Part shown: positions 47,558 to 58,991 of the stretch, piece by piece
Position numbering within the stretch: the stretch's first letter is position 1
Layout of the letters: the number at the start of each line of letters is the position of its first letter
Origin: Armigeres subalbatus
Lineage: Eukaryota > Arthropoda > Insecta > Diptera > Culicidae
Length of the DNA: 64,000 nucleotides
Reading direction: 5' to 3'
Assembly (NCBI RefSeq): GCF_024139115.2
Contig: NC_085140.1
Coordinates: 229,740,352-229,804,351 of the forward strand
The notes under the pieces: model-generated
Databases searched by the model: none
Seen by the model: the letters and a program-made list of their open reading frames with translations, nothing else
Told to the model about the DNA's origin: nothing
Translations under genes and position numbers: made by a program

Positions 47558-48612
47558 AGGGCTGGTAGCGATCAAAGACGCCCAAAATAGTGACTTTAGT
47601 GACCAACGTTGACCGAATAAGTGACTTTCATTCGCAAAAAAGTGATCAAATAGTGACTTTCAGCCAGTGTCATGTTCTCAAGATCTCAAAACGCACGTGC
47701 TTATACTCAAGACAAAATCTTGCATAATTCGAATCATCCAAATGGTTCAACTTAGGATTTATTGTATGTTTGCCTCGATCGACTTTTCGGTAAATAAGTA
47801 AAACACAGCGATTTTGAATGAAATACTCAAGTGCGGTGCTTTCCTTTGAATTCGCAATTCGAAATCATAAAATATATTATAAACATCAATGAACAAATAA
47901 GCAGCGAACGTAATAACATTTAGGATTTTGAGCTTGACTCCTATAAAATAAAATCAGGGGTTTGCTGATAACCGAGTTAAAACCAGGCCAAGATTTAGTG
48001 GGAATCTGAAGGCACGAAGAAGTTAAGAGCGGCTTTCGGGCTAACATACCTTCTTCTTCTTTATTGGCATTACATCCCCCACTGGGACATTGCCGCCTCG
48101 CAGCTTGGTGTTCATTAAGCACTTCCACAGTTATTAACTGCGAGGTTTCTAAGCCAAGTTACCATTTTTGCATTCGTATATCATGAGGCTAACACGATGA
48201 TACTTTTATGCCCAGGGAAGTCGAGACAATTTCCAATCCGAAAATTGTCTAGACCGGCACCGGGAATCGAACCCAGCCACCCTCAGCATGGTCTTGCTTT
48301 ATAGTCGCGCATCTTACCGCACGGCTACCATACCTTCCGAGTTCGTTTTTTATACATCCGCCATTTCACTATAAAGCAACTTTATCGACGAGTACACAAA
48401 GCGTTACATTTTTTGAAATTAATTTTCCATGCTAGGATGATGTATCATAAGAAACTTGGATTTTGATCAATCTTGGATTGGGCACAAACTTTTAATTTTG
48501 GTCAAAATATTTGAAAATAGTGACTGACTTTTCACGTGAAAAAGTGACTTAAGCTCAAAAAAGAGACTTTTGCGTGACTTACTCGAAAGAAAGTGACCCG
48601 CTACCAGGCCTG
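47558..48612. mobile_element. hAT-like element with nested SINE
   Basis: Ends CAGGGCTGGTAGCG and, inverted, CAGGCCTGGTAGCGGGTC. Immediately outside, TACAGTGTGATCC occurs on both sides (47545-47557, 48613-48625), 13 bp, longer than the 8 bp usual for hAT. Multiple AGTGACTT motifs lie near both ends. No transposase. A Feilai-like SINE at 48054-48328 is inserted within. Confidence 0.78.
48054..48328 (-). mobile_element. Feilai-like SINE, slightly 5'-truncated
   Basis: CATACCTTC duplicates at 48045-48053 and 48329-48337. The minus-strand head stops at TAGCCGTGCGGT, lacking about the first 15 bases of full copies. Otherwise it closely matches 17387-17669. Confidence 0.87.
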
Positions 48613-48939
48613 TACAGTGTGATCCAGCTTCACCTTTACTGTATCGACCTATTTTTGTCAGTAACTTTTTTTCCTTCAATCTTCTCTAACTTGGTCAAAT
48701 ATTCATGCTTCTGGTATTGTTGGATCCAGAAATTCATATAGTTTTCGTTCCCGGAATCTGGAGACGGTCCGTTACATGGTTCCGGAGATATTCCGGATTC
48801 CGTTGGGGTAATAGATTATTTTGGCATGGAAAAAAATCCTTTTCTCAGCAATTTAATGATTGTAAAATATAAATTCATCGACAGATGCTATGATACGTAA
48901 AGCAGAATGACCTCATAGATTCCCTATGATTATTAGGCC

Positions 48940-50440
48940 ACTTTGGAAGTACCTGGTGCCTGGTACCCTGGGGGAAGTGGCCACTTACCAACCCAATCGA
49001 AACTAGGCCTTGAGACGTTTCAAACTTCACGATTTTGCAATGTCAGTGCATTCGTGGTCATTCCAGGCATTATATTTCTGTCTCTGTCCATCTGGCCATG
49101 TCTCCGGACCAGGTACCCTCGGGGAAATGGCCACTTATCAATCCGAATCAAACAACGTCATGCGACGTATCAAACTTCATGATTTTACAATTCCAGTTCA
49201 TTGCTGGCAGTTTCGTATAATTCATGTCTGTGTCCTTCTGGCCATGTCCCCGGATCAGGTGCCCTGAGGGAAGTGGCCACTTATCGATCCGAATCAAACA
49301 ACGCCATGTGACGTATCAAACTTCATGATTTTACAAAACCAGTTCATTGCTGGCAATTTCGTATATTTCATGTCTGTGTACATCTGACCATGTCCCCGGA
49401 TCAGGTGCCCTGGGGGGGAAGTGGACACTTATCGATTCGAATCAAACAATGTCATGCGACGTATCAAACTTCATAATTTTACAAAACCAGTTCACTGCTG
49501 ACAATTTCGTATAATTTATGTCTGTATCCATTCGGCCATGCCCCGGACCAGATGCCCTGGGGGAAGTGGCCGCTTATCGATCCGAATCAAACAACGTCAT
49601 GCGACGTATCGAACTGCATGATTTTACAATAACAGCTCCTTGCTGGCCATTTCGTATATTTTCTGTCTGTGTCCATCTGGCCATGTCCTCGGACCAGGTG
49701 CCCTGGGGGAAGTGGCCGCTTATCGATCCGAATCAAACAATGTCATGCGACGTATCAAACTTCTTAATTCTACAATACCAGTTCATTGCTGGCCATTTCG
49801 TATATTTTCTGTCTATGTCCATCTGGTCATACCCCGGATTAGGTGCCCTGGAGGAAGTGGCCACTTATCGATCCGAACCAAACAACGCCATGCGACGTAT
49901 CAAACTTTATAATTTTACAATACCAGTTCACTGCTGGAAATTTTGTATATTTTCTGTCTGTGTCCATTCGGCCATGTCCCGTACCAGGTGCCATCGGGAA
50001 AGTGGCCATTTATCGACCCGAATCAAACAACGTCATGCGACTTATCAAACTACATGATTTTACAATACCTGTTCATTTCTGGCGATTTCGTTTATTTTCT
50101 ATCTATGTCCATCTGGTCATATCCTGGATCATGTGCCCTGGGGGATGTGGCCACTTATGGATCCGAACCAAACAACGTCATGCGACGTATCAAACTGCAT
50201 GATTTTACAATACCATTTCTTTGCAGGAAATTTCGTGTATTTTCTCTCTGTGCCCATCTGGCCATGCCCCGGATTAGATGCCCTAGGGGAATTGACTACT
50301 TATCGATTCGAATCGAACAATGTCATGCGAAGTACCAAACTTTATGATTTGGCAATACCAGTTCCCTGCTGATTTTTTTTTATAATAATTTCTTTATGTG
50401 TGTATTTGGTTGTGCCTCGGACCAGGTGCTCTGGTGGTCA
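48940..50440 (+). repeat. ~145-bp tandem satellite, about 10 units
   Basis: TGCGACGTATCAAAC-type landmarks recur at 49161, 49307, 49455, 49600, 49746, 49891, 50036, 50181 and 50326, a period of 145-148 bp. Each unit contains CAGGTGCCCTGGGGGAAGTG, CACTTATCGATCCGAATC and CATCTGGCCATG. Units differ by several percent. The ORFs of 79-179 codons across the array are by-products. Inverted units lie at 51555-51988. Confidence 0.92.
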
Positions 50441-50449
50441 CTCACTTAT

Positions 50450-50770
50450 CGTTTTCCGAGGAAGTTCCAATGAATTTACCGACGAGATTCCAATAATTTC
50501 TCAAGGGATATGCAAAGAATTTCCTAAGGAAGTTTCAAAGAAAATTCTGTTTTTCCCGTAGATATTCCAAAGCATTCCCGGGGAAATTCTAACAAAATTC
50601 GCGAGGGAGTTCCCAATGAAAGTTCTGAAAAACTTCCTGATGAAATACCCAAGATGTCCCGAGAAAATTGCGAAGAATTGCTCAAAATATTTTCGCAAAA
50701 TGTCTGGAGGAAATTCTATAGTATTTTGCGAGAGATTTCCTTAAAATAATTTGGAAAAATCCTTAGAATA
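50450..50770. repeat. Degenerate GGAAATTCC-rich repeat
   Basis: Imperfect ~30-bp units with GGAAGTTCCAA / GGGAAATTC, the same style as 37530-38200 and 39590-40620. Confidence 0.55.
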
Positions 50771-50819
50771 ATGAGAAACCAACTAGAAACTAATAATTTA
50801 TTCACTAGTTCAGTTTATT

Positions 50820-50886
50820 CACTCATACTAGTCAATCACGGAGTAGCATCTACGAAATGTACTGTCACCAAGCTCAAGCTCAAGTT
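50820..50886 (+). mobile_element. 3' end fragment of the CAAGCT-tailed SINE
   Basis: GGAGTAGCATCTACGAAATG and the tail ACCAAGCTCAAGCTCAAG match the 3' end of the SINE at 26713-27340. The 5' portion is absent. Confidence 0.5.
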
Positions 50887-51412
50887 GAGTTTATTCATTC
50901 ATTTATTTAGACTGCCCTTCCAGCTTTCGCTACCTTCAGGATACTGAGGCCTCATTGCGCATCTTCTTTCGATAACTCTTTCGTATGACAGTACGGTACG
51001 GGCGTGAATCTTTTTTCCGCGCACTAGCATGTACTTTGTCTTAGAGGCATTCACCAACAGTCCAACTTTTGTTGCTTTACGTTTGAGGTGTACAATTCTG
51101 CCACCTTTGTAAATGTTTGTCCAACAATGTCCATATCATCCGCAAAACAAATAAAGTGACTGGATTTGTTGAAAATCGTACTCCAGCTGCTACACCCGGC
51201 CCTCCGCGATGTTGAACAACAGGCACAAAGCTTCATCGTCTTGTCATCGTCCCCGGCGGGATTCGAACGAACTGGAATTTCCACCCGAAACCTTGCACAG
51301 CTTCTGAAACCTTCCACCGTTGCTTTGGTCAGTCTTGTAAGCTTCCCAAGAAAGATGTTTTCGTCCATAATTTTCTATAGCTCTACTGTTGTATGCCGCC
51401 TTGAAATCGATA
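50886..51412 (-). pseudogene. RTE-like LINE 3' fragment, degenerate
   Basis: Minus strand starts at an RT motif A (IDFKAAYNS) and continues through a scrambled motif B region to motif C, SSHFICFADDMDIVGQTF, then AELYTSNVK. The 3' end has a short-repeat tail (AAATAAATGAATGAATAAAC). The C-terminal tail of the RT is largely deleted. It is separate from the next LINE because both contain motif A. Confidence 0.75.
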
Positions 51413-51554
51413 AGTTTGAACTGGGATTTTATTTTTCATTTTTTTTTATTTTTGTGATTGAAATTGGGATTGTAAAATTTCTTGAATATTTGCCAGGACT
51501 CCTTGAATGTCAAAAAGTTATACAGATATGGGACCTGGGATTATCGAACATTTT

Positions 51555-51988
51555 CGAGTTTGAACTGCCCAAGTGATCACTTTCCCCAGGGCAACTAGTC
51601 CGGATCACAACAAGATGGACACTGATGGAAAATATACCAAATTGCCAACAACAATTACACAATTATGAAGTTTGATGTGTCGCATGGAATTGTTTGATTT
51701 GAATCAATAAGTGGCCACATTTCCCAGGTAACCTAAACCGGAACATGTACAATCGGACACAGATAAATAATATTCTACAAAATTGTCAGCAGTGATTTGG
51801 ATTCAAAAATTCACGAAGATTGATACGTCGCATGACACTGTTTGATTTGGATCGATAAGTGGCCACTTCCCCCAAGGCACCTGGTCCGTGGACATGGCCA
51901 GATGGACACAGACAGAAAATACGCGGAATTGCCAGCAAGGAACTGTTATTGTAAAATCATGCAGTTTGATACGTCGAATGGCGTTGAT
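51555..51988 (-). repeat. Three inverted units of the ~145-bp satellite
   Basis: The minus strand gives the same unit as 48940-50440: GATCGATAAGTGGCCACTTC and GGCACCTGGTCCG on the plus strand are complements of its landmarks. Its right edge is fused directly to the truncated RT of the next LINE at about 51988. Confidence 0.85.
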
Positions 51989-53488
51989 TTCGATCCGTCC
52001 AACGTTATACGAATCAGCCGTATCAGTTTCTCCGGAAAACCATGTTCAAGCATAATTTGCCATAATTCATTCCGTTTTACTGAATCGTACGCCGCTTTGA
52101 AATCAATAAACAGATGATGTGTCTGCAAGTTGTACTCCCGGAATTTATCAAGGATTTGTCTTAGGGTAAACATTTGATCCGTTGTTGATCGGCCCTCACG
52201 AAAACCTGCTTGGTATTCGCCGACGAAGGACTCTTCAAGCAGTCTCAATCTGTTGAACAGAATACGGGACATAATTTTGTTCGCCGAATTAAGAAGGGTT
52301 ATTCCTCGGTAATTGGCGCACTCCAGCCTGTGCCCTTTCTTAAAGAGAGGGCCGAAAAGGCCGTCCAACCAGCTAGCAGGCATTTCCTCGTGTTCCCATG
52401 TTTTCGACATAATATGGACTTCATAAAGCTGCTCACTGCCATGTTTGAGAAGTTCAGCCGGGAGCTGGTCCTTCCCCGCAGCCTTATTGTTTTTCAGCTC
52501 TTTAGGGGTCGTACACATATTACGTAAGCACTTATGGGGGGAGGGGGGTCATTATCTTACGCACCATATAAATAAAAAATCATTTGTGTGAAAAAAATCT
52601 TACATGGGGAGAGGGGGGTCGAAAAACTCAGAAAAAATGCTTACGTAATATGTATACGACCCCTCAACAGCTTTTTTAACCCCATCTTGTGTAAATGACT
52701 CCACAGCTTGTACATCGCTAATATTTATTCTGTTCACCAATGCACCGTCACTTCCTCTATTCAACAAAGTTTCGAAGTGTTGCTTCCACCTGGCAGCCGC
52801 TTCGGTTTTATCTGTCAGCAAATTCCCTTGTTGGTCGTTACACATGACGGGAGATGGCGCTGTTTTTCTCCGCACGCCATTGACAGACTCATAAAACCTC
52901 CGCATATCATTCTGGTCCATTTTTCCTGCGCCTCACTAATTACTTGTTCTTCGTACTCTTTTTTTTTTCCTGCGGTGGGTTCGTTTTCGGCTGCTCTTGC
53001 TTCCTTGTACCGATCTCTATTCGATCGGGTACCCGACACCAACATCCGGCTTCTGGCAACGTTCTTCTCGTCTGTCACTCTCTGACACTCCACATCGAAC
53101 CAACCCGTCCTGGGTTGCCTACCACTTCTCGTTGTGCTGTGCTCACCGCTCCATGGATCGACTCCCATCGATCGTTGATGTTGTCGCTAACGTTGATTGC
53201 ACTTATCCATTCGTCGAGCTTCTGGCGGTACTCAGCCGATACTCCTTCCGCCGACAATCGCTGGATATTGTAACGCATCGTTCGCTATGACAACCGTGAT
53301 CGAATTTTACTGTCAACGAGGTAGTGATCAGAGTCAATGTTCGGACCTCTGAATGTCCGCACATCGATAACATCCGAGAAATGGCGCCCATCCACCAGAA
53401 CATGGTCTATCTGGTTGCAAGTTTCACCATTTGGGTGCAGGGACGGGAATGGTTGACATTTCTTTTTACCATTCATTCTTCCATGCAA
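51989..53488 (-). pseudogene. Endonuclease C-terminus and RT N-terminal half, broken
   Basis: Pieces in different frames: [15 protein letters not shown] and [12 protein letters not shown] (endonuclease end, 53285-53488), WISAINVSDNINDRWESIHG, then DVECQRVTDEKNVARSRM, MDQNDMRRFYESVNG, and RT from KNNKAAGKDQLPAELLKHG through GYRGITLLN-type NYRGITLLNSANKIMSRI to QAGFREGRSTTDQMF and FIDFKAAYDSVKR. Frameshifts and the MITE at 52504-52664 break it. Confidence 0.82.
52504..52664. mobile_element. MITE, AGGGGTCGTACAC family, inside the LINE
   Basis: Ends AGGGGTCGTACACATATT and the complement at right (ATATGTATACGACCCCT). Removing it rejoins the LINE between KKAVE and ELKNNKAAGKD-type sequence, which confirms both borders. 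Second copy at 47263-47429. Confidence 0.85.
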
Positions 53489-53489
53489 T

Positions 53490-54030
53490 AAAATAAAAAC
53501 AAAACCACGGCAGCCGCAGCAGCAGCCACGCCAAGCAGACGACAGTCAGCACATACTTTTACCATTTTCTCTCCCCACAATTAATGTTTTCGTACAATAA
53601 TTTCACAACGTATAACCGTTTTTGGTGGGAAATATTCGTTTCATTACTCCTTGCTCATTTTAGAGATAAGAACGAATAAATCAGTACCTACGGATAGCAC
53701 TCCTTCTAGGCTTTGCGCCACAGGTAATTTTACTCGGTTCAGTGCTGTTTGCGCTGCGCACGAACCGAAACAAAAAATCTCATGCAAATGCTGACCGCGC
53801 GCCGGCACGACTCTAACGTCGCAGCAAACAAACAGTTTGCTTCATCGGCAAAAAAAATGTCACGATGTCGCGTACATTTTTTTGGAAAAAATGTAAATAT
53901 TCGCATAATCAGAGTGTTTTACTGTACATTTCCCAACACTGTTTGGGTGTCTCCAGGTGTGCTTTCGGATGTTCTTTCGTGCAAAGTAGGTACTACTGAT
54001 GGTCATCCCTCCGACAGCAACAAAATTTAC
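53490..54030. other. ~540-bp foreign segment replacing the middle of the endonuclease
   Basis: The LINE frame is lost between LRIVNLS (54030) and the NGETCNQ segment (about 53440). The segment holds a GCAGCAGC-type run (53504-53525) and GCGCGCCGGCACGACTC (53796). No inverted ends were found. The endonuclease residues expected here are absent. Confidence 0.5.
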
Positions 54031-54299
54031 TAGCTCAAATTCACTATCCTCAACACACAGATTCGTTCGCTAATGGGTTTCCACCGCATCACTCGCTTCA
54101 TCTGCTTGCCCATCACTACGAAACCAACTCCATGCTCTGCTTTTTCACCGCCGCTGTGATAGATGTTATACTTGAATGCAGTGTTGGTCGTGGGGTCCAC
54201 GGCTCGGAATTCACGTTCTTCGGATCTGGGCCATCGGACTTCTTGAATAGTGGCTACGTTCACTCCATCCTTCTGCAGTTCGCGAGCCAGAAGGCTCAC
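54030..54299 (-). pseudogene. LINE endonuclease N-terminal fragment
   Basis: An 89-codon open stretch with ARELQKDGVNVATIQEVRWP and HGVGFVVMGKQMKR, the beginning of an exonuclease/endonuclease/phosphatase fold as in RTE-type LINEs. Upstream in the same frame is WKLGIWNVRTLNEPGRV. The catalytic Glu of QE is present; the later Asp/His part is displaced by the 540-bp segment. Confidence 0.8.
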
Positions 54300-55839
54300 T
54301 CTTCCAGGTTCATTTAGGGTCCTGACATTCCAGATACCGAGTTTCCAATCATAGCCCTTATTTCGTTGCCGGATCGGTTGTTCTATAATAATAACGTTCT
54401 CTTTTTCTTCTATCTCAATTTTTCGTGGTATTTCAGAGGCTTCAGTAAGCTACCTTACCGGGGTCGCGTTACCTACATCGCGATGATGGGGCTGCCACCT
54501 TAGGTATAGCTGACGCGATACAGCATTTCGTTAATCAGCCGCTGGATACCAGGCAGACGCTGTTTGAGCCGCACCTCCTGGTGAACAGACGCTCGAGGCG
54601 TACCTTCTCACTCTAGCTGATGTCTGAAGGACAACAATGCCCAGGCTGCACTACCAGCTAAGTACACAACCCTTAGCTGGCGGTCTTTTGTCATCGGACG
54701 ACCCGTGGAAGCGTGAGATAGGGACTTGTGGGGACCAGAGCTCTGGTGGGCGCTCCTTCCTTGATGTCAACCCACCATTTTGCAGCCCAAATTTGGCAAC
54801 ATGTGCTTCCAATATTGTACAAAAAAGTTTTGTTTAATCATGTTGCTATTCTAATGAAAATGTTCGTTTATCTAATGTGTGAAAATATGTCGGTCCATTC
54901 AGAAAATTATTTTATTATTAGTCGTAATTTTGATCGAGTTACTTTAATTTGCCACCAAAGTCTTTGCAACATGTTTCATAAATTCCTAAATAATTCTTAG
55001 AAAAATCACATGGTAATTACCCGGATAAAAAATATAATAAAAATATCATTAATTTTACTGTAACAACACCATTTTAAACACAATTATTACCATTGAATAT
55101 AATGTAATTCTGACAATAAAATCACATAAGAAATAATGGTTTTCCACGATAAAATTAATGGTAAATGGAACTTTTACAATAAAAAATGGGGGTTGTTATG
55201 TATCTTTACAATAAAAAAATCGAAAATTTTCCATACTAAATTCAGAGCAAAACAATTGATTTTACGGTTCTTCAATGGGATGATTTCTAGGGACAAAACA
55301 ATAGAAAACAATGTGTTTCAAATGTTTCCTCATACTTTTTTTTATTGTTTTACTACAGAAATACAATAAGACTTATAATTAATTTCACTCTAATACTACA
55401 ATAGAAATACAATACAATTTTATGTTTTACAGTTCATTTTATTGATACATGGTATTTAATTTTAATTATTCATAATTTCATTTTGATATATTTCTATCTG
55501 CATAACTTTAATATAACTTAAATTAAATTTTAATGGTATCTTAATTAACTTTTCAATTATCTCTAATTAAATTTTAATTTATTTTAAACTGATTTTTTAT
55601 AGAGAATTAATAAAATTTCAATGAAGTTTTTATAAATCCTAATTGAATTTAAGTTTGGATTTAATTTTTATTAAATTATAATTGAATTTCAATTAAAATT
55701 TAATTTGATTTTAATTGAACTTTAGTTTAGTTAACTGCAACTAGCACATAGATAATATAATATTGTTTTGTCTTAGCAATAAATGCTAAATATTTGCGAT
55801 TTGCAAATTTGAAATGGATTTCATATTTTTTTCTGAATT

Positions 55840-56262
55840 GATGCAGGTTGACTTTCTACGAATGTAAAAATCACGCAACTGTTGCCACCGAATTTCCACT
55901 ACATATTTCTGAAGATCTACCTTGTCAGTGGTTATGGCCGCGGACGCGATTCTTGCACAGCACCCTCGGTGGTGTGCATTTCGATGTTCTGTAATATAGC
56001 AAGATTAAATTCAAACAATTTATTAACTTGACACCCGATATAACCCACAATACTTACGATTTCTAACCAACTCGAGCCAAGTCTTTATCCGGTATTATTC
56101 TAGAATCAGGATCTTCGTCAGTTCGGCTGGCACTGGCGATGAAGCAGATCTGTTGATGTCTTAGCTTCAAACGAAGGACGAAGTCCGACAGCGGATTCAC
56201 ACACGCCTCGCCAGATGCGATTGCTCGCTGGGATCTTTCTTATTGACTGAGTAAAAAAATGA
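55840..56262 (-). other. Possible spliced gene fragment inside the TIR element
   Basis: The minus strand has an open, non-repetitive stretch of about 57 codons (56250-56072: ASGEACVNPLSDFVLRLKLR, then QQICFIASASRTDEDPDS), ending TAG. It is followed by a well-formed 69-nt intron-like segment (56057-55989, GTAAGT to TTACAG). Upstream is an acceptor-like TTTTTTTACTCAG. I do not recognise the protein. It may be a captured host exon or the element's own gene. Confidence 0.3.
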
Positions 56263-56320
56263 AATTATATCAAATTCATAACCAATGCTTTTGTGAAATA
56301 AGGAAAAAGTTGATAGTTTA

Positions 56321-56513
56321 AAGGGCCGATGTCCACGTAGCGTTTTTTCAACGCTGCGTGCACATAGCGTTAAAAGGACGCATGTGTGCATCGGGAAAAA
56401 GCGGTAACGCAGCGTCGCCGCACCGATGCATACCAGCGTTTTTTCAACGCCACGTGCACGCAACGTTGAAAAGACGCTATAGCGTGTACGTATACGTGGG
56501 CATCGGGCCAAAA
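56321..56513. mobile_element. MITE with CACGTAGCG / CGCTA inverted ends
   Basis: Ends GGGCCGATGTCCACGTA and, inverted, GGCCCGATGCCCACGTA. Within are several GCGTTTTTTCAACGC-type hairpin motifs (56340, 56434). About 193 bp, with A-runs at both flanks. Confidence 0.78.
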
Positions 56514-56792
56514 ACAGATAAAAATGTTTAGTTTCATAAAAGGAAAATGCGGGTGAAAATCAAGAACACCCGGAAAGTTCGTAGTACAATTCCTCCCGCA
56601 GCGCATAGAATCATTCCATGTAAGCTCGAAAGTAGATACTCACCATCATTACACGGCACAGTGGCCAATGATCCACCGTTTATCCCCATCCAACAACAAC
56701 GAAACAGACACTTCTTGCGCTTCCGACATTTCTTTCCTGCACCTTGGCAGTCTACAATTTCGACTTTTTCACTGCCCGTAAACAAAACATAC

Positions 56793-58991
56793 TTTATTTA
56801 TCATCAGACTAAGGCCGGAGTGGCCTGTGCTGCACATAAAAGACTTCTCCATTCAGCTCGGTTCATGGCTGCACTTCGCCAACCACGCAGTCTGCGGAGG
56901 GTCCGCAAGTCGTCCTCCACCTGATCGATCCATCTTGCCCGCTGTGCACCTCGCCTTCTTGTTCCCGTCGGATCGTTGTCGAGAACCATTTTTACCGGAT
57001 TACTGTCCGACATTCTGGCTACGTGCCCGGCCCACCGCAGTCTTCCGATTTTCGCGGTGTGAACGATGGATGGTTCTCCCAACAGCTGATGCAACTCGTG
57101 GTTCATTCGCCTCCTCCACGTACCGTCCGCCATCTGCAACCCACCATAGATGGTACGCAACACTTTCCTTTCGAAGACTCCCAGTGCGCGTTGGTCCTCC
57201 ACGAGCATCGTCCAGGTCTCGTGTCCGTAGAGAACTACCGGTCTTATAAGCGTTTTGTAGATAGTCAGTTTGGTACGGCGGCGAACTCTATTCGATCGAA
57301 GCGTCTTGCGGAGTCCAAAGTACGTACGATTTCCAGCCACTATGCGTCTCCGAATTTCTCTGCTGGTATCGTTATCGGCGGTCACCAGTGAGCCCAAGTA
57401 CACGAATTCTTCAACCACCTCGATTTCGTCACCACCGATAGAAACTCGTGGTGGGTGGCTCACATTGACCTCTCTTGAGCCTCTTCCTATCATGTACTTC
57501 GTCTTCGACGTGTTGATGACTAGTCCAATCCGTTTAGCTTCGCTTTTCAGTCTGATGTAGGCTTCCTCCATCCTCTCAAAGTTACGTGCCATGATATCAA
57601 TGTCGTCGGCGAAACCAAATAACTGGACGGACTTCGTGAAAATCGTACCACTCGTGTCAATCCCTGCCCTTCGTATTACTCCCTCCAAAGCGATGTTGAA
57701 TAGCAGACACGAAAGACCATCGCCTTGCCGTAACCCTCTACGGGTTTCGAAGGGACTCGAGAATGCCCTGAAACTCGAACTACGCACATCACCCGATCCA
57801 TCGTCGCCTTGATCAACCGTATCAGTTTATCCGGAAATCCGTTTTCGTGCATTAGCTGCCATAGCTGGTCCCGATCGATTGTATCATATGCGGCTTTGAA
57901 GTCGATAAATAGATGATGTGTGGGCACGTTGTATTCGCGGCATTTCTGCAATACCTGACGTATGGCGAACACCTGGTCTGTGGTAGAGCGTTCACCCATA
58001 AATCCCGCCTGGTACTGCCCCACGAACTCTCTTGCAATTGGTGTTAGTCGACGGCATAAAATTTGGGAGAGTACCTTGTAGGCGGCGTTCAGCAATGTGA
58101 TTGCGCGGTAGTTGCTACAATCCAGCTTATCGCCCTTTTTGTAGATGGGACACACGACACCTTCCATCCACTCCTGCGGCAGAACCTCATCCTCCCAAAC
58201 CTTGGTAATCACCCAGTGCAGCGCTCGAGCCAGTGCTTCACCACCGTGTTTAAACAGCTCTCCTGGTAGTTGGTCAACTCCAGGGGCTTTGTTGTTTTTC
58301 AGCCTGCCGATCTCCTCCTGGATTTCCTGGAGATTCGGAGCCGGAAGTCGCATGTCCTGCGCGCGTGCTCCTAGGTTCATTACCATACCGGCACCGTTGT
58401 CTGCCATATCGCCATTCAGGTGCTCTTCGTAGTGCTGCCGCCACCTTTGGATCACCTCACGCTCGTTCGTAAGAAGGTTCCCGTTTATGTCCTTACACAT
58501 ATCGGGCTGTGGCACGTGGCCCTTACGTGAACGGTTCAACTTCTCATAGAACTTTCGTGCGTTATTAGCGCGGTACAGTTCCTCCGTCTCTTCACGGTCT
58601 CGATCTTCCTGCTGGCGCTTTTTCCTCCGGAAAATCGAGTTTTGTCTGTTCCGCGCCCGTTTGTATCGTGCCTCGTTCGCCCTCGTGCGGTGTTGCAGCA
58701 ATCTCCCCCATGCTGCATTCTTCTCCTCAACTAACTGCTCACATTCGCCGTCATACCAGTCGTTTCTCTGATCCGGAGCCACCGTGCCTAGTGCAGCGGT
58801 TGCGGTGCTTCCAATGGCGGATCGAATATCTCTCCAGCCATCTTCAAGAGATGCTGCGCCTAGCTGCTCTTCCGTTGGGAGTGCCACTTCCAGCTGCTGC
58901 GCGTAGTCTTGGGCTAGTCTACCGTCTTGTAGCCGCCCAATGTTAAGCCGCGGCGGACGACTCCGACGCGTGTTGATCACCGTCGAGACAT
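56793..58991 (-). mobile_element. RTE-like LINE, 5'-truncated, well preserved
   Basis: ACAAAACATAC duplicates at 56782-56792 and 58992-59002. The minus-strand 3' end is a short tail TCTGATGATAAATAAA directly after the stop, with almost no 3' UTR, as in RTE-clade LINEs. The copy lacks the endonuclease but keeps the whole RT and C-terminal tail with one apparent frameshift. It is the youngest LINE in the window by this measure. Confidence 0.9.
56804..58980 (-). pseudogene. LINE reverse transcriptase, one frameshift, no endonuclease
   Basis: Two overlapping minus-strand frames, 59010-57676 and 57787-56804, cover one RT. First frame: a coiled, basic N-terminal linker (RNRQNSIFRRKKRQ), then NNKAPGVDQLPGELFKHGG, NYRAITLLNAAYKVLSQIL, QAGFMGERSTTDQVF and motif A FIDFKAAYDTID. 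Second frame: motif B RRGLRQGDGLSCLLFNIAL, motif C FGFADDIDIM with both catalytic Asp, then TKYMIGRG, YLGSLV, VVLYGHETW and the tail RLRWAGHVARM. A single-base change near 57770 (at GGGCATTC) causes the shift. Non-functional here without the endonuclease. Confidence 0.9.

Larger units (their letters stand above)
51989..54790 (-). mobile_element. RTE-like LINE, 3'-truncated at a satellite junction
   Basis: Minus-strand order: a 5' leader (54790 to about 54340), apurinic endonuclease start (WKLGIWNVRTL; TIQEVRWP), an anomalous insert (about 53490-54030), endonuclease end ([20 protein letters not shown]), then RT up to motif A (FIDFKAAYDS) and KLIRLIRITLDGSK. There the LINE ends abruptly in the satellite, so motifs B-E are missing. 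LINE copies normally lose their 5' ends, so a 3' loss points to recombination or deletion. A MITE (52504-52664) lies within. Confidence 0.82.

Noticed and set aside
49518..50347. ORFs of 119-179 codons across the 145-bp satellite
   Set aside because: Period is not a multiple of three, frames drift, and the encoded pieces simply repeat in shifted frames.
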